Assembly (NCBI GenBank): GCA_938050045.1
Contig: CALLJS010000017.1
Location: 62,001-126,000 of the forward strand
Length of the DNA: 64,000 nt
Origin: an uncultured Sphingomonadaceae bacterium
GTDB lineage: Bacteria; Pseudomonadota; Alphaproteobacteria; Sphingomonadales; Sphingomonadaceae
Direction: 5' to 3'
Shown here: piece after piece, positions 10,350-16,573 of the stretch
Position numbering within the stretch: position 1 is the first letter of the stretch
How the letters are laid out: every line of letters begins with the position of its first letter
Notes under the pieces: model-generated
What the model saw: the letters and a program-made list of their open reading frames with translations, nothing else
Database searches by the model: none
What the model was told of the DNA's origin: nothing
Translations under genes and position numbers: made by a program

Positions 10350-11079
10350 AAATTTACAGACCAATGTTGGCGATACGCAAATTCTAAAAGGTCTCTCGCT
10401 TACTATTAACGCAGGTGAAATCCACGCGATCATGGGCCCCAATGGTGCGGGTAAATCGACGCTGGCTTATACGCTGGGCGGACGTCCCAATTATGAAGTC
10501 ACGGGTGGCAGTGCCCATTTTAATGATAATGATTTGCTAAATATGGACCCGCATGAGCGCGCGGCTGCTGGCATATTTCTGGGCTTTCAATATCCCGTCG
10601 AAATCCCCGGTGTTTCCAACCTGCAATTTTTGCGTGAGAGCCTGAATGCGCAGCGCAAGGTTCGCGGCGAAGACCCGCTATCAGGCGCGGAATTTATCAA
10701 ACTTGCCAAGGAAAAAGCAGGCTTGCTGAAAATGGATATGGAGATGCTCAAACGCGCGGTTAATGTTGGCTTTTCTGGCGGCGAGAAAAAGCGCAATGAA
10801 ATGGTGCAAATGGGTATCATTGATCCCAAGCTTGCGATCCTCGATGAAACCGACAGCGGATTAGATATTGATGCGCTGCGCATTGTTGGCGATGGTATCA
10901 ACAGCATCATGCGCAAGCCCGATAAGGCCGTATTGCTGATTACCCATTATCAACGTTTGCTGGAAATTGTTAAACCCGATTTTGTGCATGTGTTGGCGGG
11001 CGGCAAAATTGTTAAAACAGGCGGCGCTGAATTAGCATTAGAGCTAGAAGAACATGGCTATGAGGCGGTGGCGGCATGA
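10336..11079 (+). CDS. sufC: SUF system ATPase SufC
   Basis: 247-residue ABC-type ATPase without membrane domains. Walker A is GPNGAGKST at 34-42, the signature is FSGGEKKR near 146-153, and Walker B with the catalytic Glu is LAILDETDSGLD near 167-178. SufC binds SufB and SufD and drives conformational changes during cluster assembly. The start overlaps the end of the small lipoprotein gene, and its TGA overlaps the ATG of the following small secreted protein (ATGA), so translation of the three is likely coupled. Confidence 0.98.
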   Translation: MLKIENLQTNVGDTQILKGLSLTINAGEIHAIMGPNGAGKSTLAYTLGGRPNYEVTGGSAHFNDNDLLNMDPHERAAAGIFLGFQYPVEIPGVSNLQFLRESLNAQRKVRGEDPLSGAEFIKLAKEKAGLLKMDMEMLKRAVNVGFSGGEKKRNEMVQMGIIDPKLAILDETDSGLDIDALRIVGDGINSIMRKPDKAVLLITHYQRLLEIVKPDFVHVLAGGKIVKTGGAELALELEEHGYEAVAA

Positions 11080-11399
11080 TGTTGACGTCGCTTCTTTTTC
11101 TATTTTCTGCAGCATTAATTGAACCGCCATCGACGGTTGAACAAGAAATTGTCGTTATCGGCAAACGCTTGGAGAGTATAACAGTTTTGGTTGGTCAAAC
11201 TCCAGAAGGTAAGCTTAGTTGCTCGGTTGACCGTAGTTCGGGGAGTCTGCGGTTAGACAAAAGATTGTGCAAAACGGCAGCTAAATGTGTGCGCAAAAAT
11301 AGAGAAAACCCCTCAGACAAGCTCATCAAGTCTTGCATTGATAAAAAGAAACCAAAGTTGCTCGCTCAACTTCGCAAAGAAATGAGGAGTGAGCGGTGA
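11076..11399 (+). CDS. Small secreted cysteine-containing protein between sufC and sufD
   Basis: 107 residues with an N-terminal hydrophobic signal sequence (MMLTSLLFLFSAALIE) and a basic C-terminal half. The mature part contains EIVVIGKRL and four cysteines spaced over about 55 residues (LSCSV, RLCKT, AKCVR, KSCID), which could form disulfides in the periplasm. It overlaps sufC by 4 bases at its start and sufD at its end. I do not recognise the family, although small hypothetical genes at this place in sphingomonad SUF operons are familiar. Function unknown. Confidence 0.72.
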   Translation: MMLTSLLFLFSAALIEPPSTVEQEIVVIGKRLESITVLVGQTPEGKLSCSVDRSSGSLRLDKRLCKTAAKCVRKNRENPSDKLIKSCIDKKKPKLLAQLRKEMRSER

Positions 11400-12157
11400 T
11401 GACTATTTCCCAACCCCTGCCAACCAAAGGCGATGAAGCATGGCGTTATGCTGATTTGAAGTTGCTTACTGATGTATGGCAAGACGTGCCTGCGCCAGAG
11501 CAAATCACTGTTAAAGCGGGTGAGAGCATGGCGCGTCAAATTTCCGAAATTCCCGCCATAGGAAATGGCGTTGCGATTGCTGATCTGGATGTAACAATCG
11601 AGGATGGTGCGACTTTTACGCTGCATGTTTTGGCGGTAGCTGCGCAATATGGGCGTATCAATATCAAAACCACATTGGGTAAAGGCAGCCATTTTGAACT
11701 GGGCGGCGCTATCCTTGGTAATGGCGATCAGTCGCTGGAAATTGTAACCGAAACCATCCATGCGAAACCCGATGCGACATCGAACCAAGTGATCCGCAGC
11801 GTTTTAGGCGGAAAAGCAACGGGGACATTCATGGGCAAGGTGCATGTGGCCCGCGATGCGCAGCGCACCGATGCCGAGCAGTCGGTGAAATCTATGTTGC
11901 TTGATCGCAGCGCAACCGCGAATAGTAAGCCTGAGCTGGAGATTTTTGCCGATGATGTTTTATGCGCGCATGGAGCCACCGTGGGCGAGCTTGATAAAGA
12001 AGCGCTTTTCTATATGGCGAGCCGCGGATTAGACTCTGAAACAGCCAAGCGTTTGATGCTGCAAGCCTTCATTGGCGATGCTTTTGTCTCGGTGGGTGAT
12101 GATGTGCGCGAGACAATTGAAAGTAAAGCCTTGTCGATTTTGGAGACGCTGTCTTGA
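11399..12157 (+). CDS. sufD: Fe-S cluster assembly protein SufD
   Basis: SufD of about 252 residues, shorter than enterobacterial SufD (about 420) but normal for sphingomonads. The conserved N-terminal KGDEAWRYADLK motif and C-terminal CAHGATVGELDKEALFYMASRGL block are present; the latter carries the conserved Cys and His of the SufB-SufD interface. A strong site GAGGAG (11384-11389) serves either GTG 11396 or ATG 11399; I prefer the ATG, which overlaps the preceding TGA by one base. Works with SufB and SufC as scaffold. Confidence 0.95.
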   Translation: MTISQPLPTKGDEAWRYADLKLLTDVWQDVPAPEQITVKAGESMARQISEIPAIGNGVAIADLDVTIEDGATFTLHVLAVAAQYGRINIKTTLGKGSHFELGGAILGNGDQSLEIVTETIHAKPDATSNQVIRSVLGGKATGTFMGKVHVARDAQRTDAEQSVKSMLLDRSATANSKPELEIFADDVLCAHGATVGELDKEALFYMASRGLDSETAKRLMLQAFIGDAFVSVGDDVRETIESKALSILETLS

Positions 12158-12293
12158 AAGAGCATCTGCGCTTTGCAATATTTCGTCATGCCGAATTTAT
12201 TTTAGCATCTAGGGTGCGCAAGGTGGCAAGGGTATGCGCCTTTATATCGATTTTCAGCTATGTTCAGAGTGCCGAATATAAGAAGGCTTTGCT
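12158..12293 (+). repeat. sufD-sufS gap with degenerate REP-like repeat and micro-ORF
   Basis: This 136-base gap interrupts the otherwise overlapping SUF operon. Around 12183-12213 it contains cgtcatgccgaatttatttt followed by agcatctaggg, which resembles a decayed copy of the dispersed CGTCATGCCGG...CCGGCATCCAGG type repeats common in sphingomonad intergenic DNA. The whole gap is also open from TTG 12154 (overlapping the sufD stop) to TGA 12297 (overlapping the sufS ATG), 47 codons giving a basic peptide. The repeat explanation is favoured; a coupled micro-gene is possible. Confidence 0.4.
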
Positions 12294-13493
12294 ATGAATA
12301 AAATCACCTCATTACGAGCAGACTTCCCAGGGATAGCTGCGGGCTGGCATTATTTGGATACCGCTGCCACCGCGCAAAAACCACAAGCTGTGATAGATGC
12401 GATGGTGGATGTTATGGGCCGCGATTATGCGACTGTGCATCGCGGTGTTTATGCGCGCTCCGCCAATATGACGATGGCGTTTGAGGCCGCGCGCGAGCGT
12501 AGCGCCAAATTTATCGGCGCGGCGTCTGATACTGAGATTGTCTTTGTGCGCGGTGCGACCGAAGGGATTAATTTGGTTGCCAATAGCTGGGGCGATGTCA
12601 ATGTCGGTACAGATGATCGCATCATGCTCTCTCAGCTAGAGCATCATAGCAATATAGTGCCGTGGCAAATGTTGGCGCAGCGCGTTGGCGCGCATATTGA
12701 TGTTTGTCCGCTCACCGATGATGGGCGGATTGATTTGGATTGGTTAGAAGCAAATTTGACCGAGCGGCACAAGATTGTAGCTCTGGCCCATGTCTCCAAT
12801 GTTTTGGGCAGTATATTGGGTGTGCGCCGCGCATCCAAAGCCGCGCATGCTGTGGGCGCAAAATTATTGCTCGATGGATGCCAGTCCGCGCCAAGAATGC
12901 GCCTTAATATGGCGGAATTGGATTGTGATTTCTATGTCTGGTCTGGCCATAAATTATACGGGCCGACGGGCGTTGGTGTGCTCTGGGCGCGTCATGATAT
13001 ATTGGATGCTATGCCGCCCTACCAAGGCGGCGGTGCTATGATTGATCGGGTGAGCTTTGATGGCACGACATATGGCCCTGTGCCGCAGCGTTTTGAAGCC
13101 GGTACGCCGATGATAGCAGAGGTTATCACCTTGCATGCGGCGATTGATTATGTGGAAGCGCACGATATGGAAATGATATTCGCGCATGAAGCGGCGTTGG
13201 TAGCAACAGCACGCGATGCCTTGTCCTCTATCAACAGCGTGAAACTATATGGCCCGCAAAAAGCAGCAGGAATTTTATCTTTCATAGTAGAGGGGGTGCA
13301 TCCGCACGATGTAGCCACTATATTGGATGAAGAAGGCGTTGCTATTCGCGCAGGGCATCATTGTGCACAGCCATTGATGGACTATTTGAATGTGCCAGCG
13401 ACCGCGCGGGCGAGCTTTGGCATTTATAGCGATGAGAATGATATTGATGCCTTGGTCAAAGGCGTTGAAAGAGTAAGAAAGATATTCGGATGA
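12294..13493 (+). CDS. sufS: Cysteine desulfurase SufS
   Basis: 399-residue class V aminotransferase-fold, PLP-dependent group II cysteine desulfurase that supplies sulfur for cluster assembly. The PLP lysine is K220 in SGHKLYGPTG, and the catalytic persulfide cysteine is C357 in RAGHHCAQP, the group II context. No SufE gene is seen nearby; many alphaproteobacteria carry it elsewhere or use SufE-like partners. It follows the only sizeable gap in the operon and overlaps the SufT-like gene by 4 bases. Confidence 0.97.
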   Translation: MNKITSLRADFPGIAAGWHYLDTAATAQKPQAVIDAMVDVMGRDYATVHRGVYARSANMTMAFEAARERSAKFIGAASDTEIVFVRGATEGINLVANSWGDVNVGTDDRIMLSQLEHHSNIVPWQMLAQRVGAHIDVCPLTDDGRIDLDWLEANLTERHKIVALAHVSNVLGSILGVRRASKAAHAVGAKLLLDGCQSAPRMRLNMAELDCDFYVWSGHKLYGPTGVGVLWARHDILDAMPPYQGGGAMIDRVSFDGTTYGPVPQRFEAGTPMIAEVITLHAAIDYVEAHDMEMIFAHEAALVATARDALSSINSVKLYGPQKAAGILSFIVEGVHPHDVATILDEEGVAIRAGHHCAQPLMDYLNVPATARASFGIYSDENDIDALVKGVERVRKIFG

Positions 13494-14050
13494 GCGAACG
13501 TAAAATTAATGTCGAAGAAGTGGATAGGGTGGATGCGCCGCCAAAGGTGCGCGTTGGCGATATGCCAGATCATATCATTGCACCATCGCCCGTCGAGGCC
13601 GAGGCTATGCAAAACAGCGAAAGCATCCTAAAAGCTGGCCCTGAAACTGGCCCTGAAAATATCAGCGATAAGCTAGAGCGCAAGCGCGATTATCTGGAGG
13701 GATTTTTGGCGCAAACCCCCACGCAAACTCCGCCCAATGAGAGCGGCGGCGCGCTATATGATGCCGTGATTGATACGCTCAAATCCATTTATGATCCTGA
13801 AATCCCAGTGAATATATATGATTTGGGTTTGATCTATGGCGTAGAAATAACCCCCGATAATCATGCCATCGTTACCATGACGCTCACCACGCCGCATTGC
13901 CCCGTTGCCGAGAGTATGCCTGGCGAGATTGAACTGCAAGTCGGCAGCGTCCCAGGCGTTGGTCATAGCGAGGTGAATTTGGTGTGGGACCCACCATGGG
14001 ATCCGCAAAAAATGAGCGATGAGGCCAAGCTTGAATTAGGCATGTTATGA
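13490..14050 (+). CDS. SufT-like MIP18/DUF59 Fe-S assembly protein
   Basis: 186 residues: a poorly conserved Glu/Pro-rich N-terminal extension of about 80 residues, then a DUF59/MIP18 domain with the signature YDPEIPVNIYDLGLIYG, the TTPHCPVAE cysteine motif and the terminal WDPPWDPQKMSDEAKLELG block. SufT proteins help mature or transfer Fe-S clusters; the domain matches the SUF-associated subfamily. Start overlaps the sufS stop and the end overlaps the GNAT gene (ATGA), indicating coupled translation. Confidence 0.92.
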   Translation: MSERKINVEEVDRVDAPPKVRVGDMPDHIIAPSPVEAEAMQNSESILKAGPETGPENISDKLERKRDYLEGFLAQTPTQTPPNESGGALYDAVIDTLKSIYDPEIPVNIYDLGLIYGVEITPDNHAIVTMTLTTPHCPVAESMPGEIELQVGSVPGVGHSEVNLVWDPPWDPQKMSDEAKLELGML

Positions 14051-14505
14051 ACGCAATCACTCTCATACGCGCTGATTATAATGTTCCAAAGCATGCCGAT
14101 GATATTATCACCATGATGCGCGATTATGCGATGGACCCGATGGGTAACAGCGCGGATTTGCCAAAAGATGTGCAGGAAAATTTAGTTCCCGCTATGGCAA
14201 AAACCAATGGCTATACTGTGCTTGCCTATAAGGGTGAGACGGTGGTGGGCTTGGCTAATTGTTTCTGGGGCTTTTCTACCTTTAAAGCACGGCCCTTGGT
14301 AAATATTCATGATATTGCCGTGCGTAAAGGGCATCGCGCTATAGGTATTGGCCGTAAATTATTTGCGGCACTCGAAGAAATTGCGCGCCAAAAAGGGGCG
14401 TGTAAGATTACTTTGGAAGTGCTTGCAAAAAATGACAAAGCTAGAGGATTATATGCTTCCCTAGGATATGGCGGCGATTATAATTTTTGGCAAAAGGAGC
14501 TGTAA
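14047..14505 (+). CDS. GNAT-family N-acetyltransferase in the SUF operon
   Basis: 152-residue acetyltransferase. The acetyl-CoA binding motif A is visible as IAVRKGHRAIGIGRKLFAALE, and motif B as LEVLAKNDKARGLYASLGY. Substrate unknown. It overlaps the SufT-like gene by 4 bases and its own 3' end contains the ribosome binding site of sufA, so it is translated from the SUF transcript. No role in cluster assembly is established for such a protein; it may be a passenger. Confidence 0.9.
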   Translation: MNAITLIRADYNVPKHADDIITMMRDYAMDPMGNSADLPKDVQENLVPAMAKTNGYTVLAYKGETVVGLANCFWGFSTFKARPLVNIHDIAVRKGHRAIGIGRKLFAALEEIARQKGACKITLEVLAKNDKARGLYASLGYGGDYNFWQKEL

Positions 14506-14855
14506 TGACCAGATTAAGAGAACGCCCAGCAGCAATTATTTTGACACCAGCCGCCGAAGAGCGGGTTAAATATCTTATGTCGAAAGCTCCCGATGACGCC
14601 ATTGGCGTGAAATTATCCACCCCAAGGCGCGGTTGCAGCGGCCTTGCGTACAGCGTCGATTATGTCACCGAAGAGGCGAAATTTGATGAAAAAATCGAAA
14701 CCAGCGGCGGCACATTTTATGTCGATAGCGCCAGCGTACTCTATCTGATTGGTTCGACCATGGACTGGGAAGAAGATGATTTTGTCGCGGGCTTCACATT
14801 CAACAACCCGAACGCCAAAGGCGCATGCGGTTGCGGTGAGAGCTTTACGGTTTAA
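14505..14855 (+). CDS. sufA: A-type Fe-S carrier SufA/IscA
   Basis: 116-residue HesB/IscA family protein that carries Fe-S clusters to target proteins. The three ligand cysteines are present in RRGCSGLAY and the C-terminal GACGCGESF. I place the start at ATG 14505 because AAGGAG sits at 14494-14499, 5 bases upstream, and the ATG overlaps the GNAT TAA by one base; a start 18 bases upstream is also open but has no site. It closes the SUF operon and its end overlaps the convergent DUF2235 gene by 4 bases. Confidence 0.94.
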   Translation: MTRLRERPAAIILTPAAEERVKYLMSKAPDDAIGVKLSTPRRGCSGLAYSVDYVTEEAKFDEKIETSGGTFYVDSASVLYLIGSTMDWEEDDFVAGFTFNNPNAKGACGCGESFTV

Positions 14856-16276
14856 TATTTTGGTATTAATATAGTGCGGGACGCATGTAATATCCATGGA
14901 TCATAAACAATTCCATGATTGAAATTGAAAATAAATAGTAACTTCCAGAAGCTTTCATCTTCATACATATCAAAAGCTATTGATTTCCATGTATCCTGTG
15001 CTTGTACGATGTATTTTTCAACTGTAAGAGGCTGCTTTAACTCTCTGTCTGCGTGTGTTATACCATCAAAAATTTCTTCATTTAAATCCATATCAATAGT
15101 AGGCGGATTCTTTTTAATATAATCATGGTATTCAGATAATGATTCAGGGCGATAAAGACCATCTTTTGTTTTTGACATGTCAGGATCATGCCATCTTCTT
15201 ATTATGAAATCGTCAATTTGGTCATTTGTAATTGCTCCAAAATCTCTATCAGATAAGCCACTACCAACGAATGCATCTTTGAACGACCAGTCATGTTTGT
15301 CTTCTTCATTAAAAAGCGGATCACTATGATTAGGTAATATTCCATAGAGAGGGGAGCCAATATCGGTGTCAAAATCTAACCCTGATTTTTGTGCACCTCT
15401 GAATATCCATTCTAATGTCCTATCAGACAATCCTGTTACAGGGCCACCGCCTCCTATTGCGCTGTGTGTGCCGGGGAATATCTTTTGTTGATATGGTTGA
15501 TTATCTCTACCCTCATTTAATTCATCTAAGTTTGTCCAAAGACTGGGCTTAAATGTATTCCTTCTCTCATCTGCAGCCACAGCATGCCTAGCTGATCTTA
15601 CAAATGCCGAAAGGCTTGTGTCGTGAAAGGTATATTTATCGTTTATCGCTGCGGCTATACCAAAGTTTTCAGGAACTCCTAGTGCTCCAACTGTATCCCA
15701 AACACCTAAAAAGTTGACTTTAAGTTCTACGGTCGGTCCATCGAACTTCACTTGTGTTAAGGATCGCCATTTTTCGTCTCCTGGTAACAAAAGATTAGGA
15801 TTGTTTTCATATCTAAATGCGCAACAATCATGCGAACTTGGGTGATCTTCGGGATTCCGACTTATGTATCTTTCAACAGCTTCACGTATATTGAACAGCC
15901 TTCTTTTTGTTAAGATACCGCAGTTTCTTATCATTCCAACAAATGATCGTGCTGTAAAAGCACCTCTGGAAAAGCCAAATACATATATTTCGTCACCAAG
16001 CTCATAATTTAAAATTAAGTGTGTATATGCTTCAATTATATTTTGTTTAAGACCAAAGCCTAGAGCGGCAGAAATCTTATTCACAATAAAACCAGTGTGT
16101 TCTCCTAATTCGTGCGTCCCAACACCTTCATCATAATAAATTAACTGAGGAACATATTCACCAACTTTGTTTTCGCCAGTTGACTTAATTGAATGGGCTA
16201 TTTTAGATACATTTGTAGGATAGCCTTCTGTGACTTTATTCCAAGTACCATCAAAACAATATATTAATCTTTTCAT
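14852..16276 (-). CDS. DUF2235 alpha/beta hydrolase with C-terminal LysM-like domain
   Basis: 474 residues. The N-terminus (YCFDGTWN) and the nucleophile elbow GFSRGAFTAR with Ser103 identify the DUF2235 family, which includes the type VI secretion phospholipase Tle1 and many uncharacterised enzymes. Residues about 422-474 (YIVQAQDTWKSIA onward) look like a LysM or LysM-like module, suggesting attachment to peptidoglycan. No signal peptide or membrane helix is seen. The gene is AT-rich with codon use unlike the SUF genes beside it, suggesting horizontal acquisition. No VgrG, PAAR or immunity gene is adjacent. Enzymatic substrate unknown; lipase activity is inference. Confidence 0.85.
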   Translation of the reverse strand: MKRLIYCFDGTWNKVTEGYPTNVSKIAHSIKSTGENKVGEYVPQLIYYDEGVGTHELGEHTGFIVNKISAALGFGLKQNIIEAYTHLILNYELGDEIYVFGFSRGAFTARSFVGMIRNCGILTKRRLFNIREAVERYISRNPEDHPSSHDCCAFRYENNPNLLLPGDEKWRSLTQVKFDGPTVELKVNFLGVWDTVGALGVPENFGIAAAINDKYTFHDTSLSAFVRSARHAVAADERRNTFKPSLWTNLDELNEGRDNQPYQQKIFPGTHSAIGGGGPVTGLSDRTLEWIFRGAQKSGLDFDTDIGSPLYGILPNHSDPLFNEEDKHDWSFKDAFVGSGLSDRDFGAITNDQIDDFIIRRWHDPDMSKTKDGLYRPESLSEYHDYIKKNPPTIDMDLNEEIFDGITHADRELKQPLTVEKYIVQAQDTWKSIAFDMYEDESFWKLLFIFNFNHGIVYDPWILHASRTILIPKY

Positions 16277-16395
16277 AAGAATATCTCCATTGATTGGAAC
16301 ATTAGAAGAACAAAAGAGTATTGTCGAGTCTTTAGCCTACATTAATATGGTCCAAAATAGATTATTTGGTTTTTATACACATTAACGTTCGCTGG

Positions 16396-16415
16396 ATTCC
16401 CGCCTGTGCGGGAAT
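16396..16415. repeat. REP-like palindromic element
   Basis: ATTCCCGC (16396-16403), loop CTGT, GCGGGAAT (16408-16415): a perfect 8-bp stem in the context ctgg-attcccgc...-gacgag. It matches the common dispersed 'TGGATTCCCGCCTgcGCGGGAATGAC' repeats of many proteobacteria. It stands alone in the 297-base gap between the DUF2235 and autotransporter genes. Confidence 0.7.
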
Positions 16416-16509
16416 GACGAGAGTTGAAAATTGATTGATAATAATAATGTATAATCGCGAATTATAATATCTTGAGGGTGACAAGGATGTTTGAATATTA
16501 CCTTATCAT

Positions 16510-16539
16510 AAAAAACCCCAGACGCTCTCACGCTGGGGT
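16510..16539 (-). terminator. Rho-independent terminator of the S8 autotransporter gene
   Basis: On the reverse strand, stem ACCCCAG/CTGGGGT (arms 16515-16521 and 16533-16539, 11-base loop) is followed directly by a run of T (A run at 16510-16515 on the plus strand). It lies about 35 bases past the stop of the autotransporter gene and is the clearest intrinsic terminator in the window. Confidence 0.85.
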
Positions 16540-16573
16540 CTCGTTTATTCAAGATGATTTTGCGTAAAACGCC

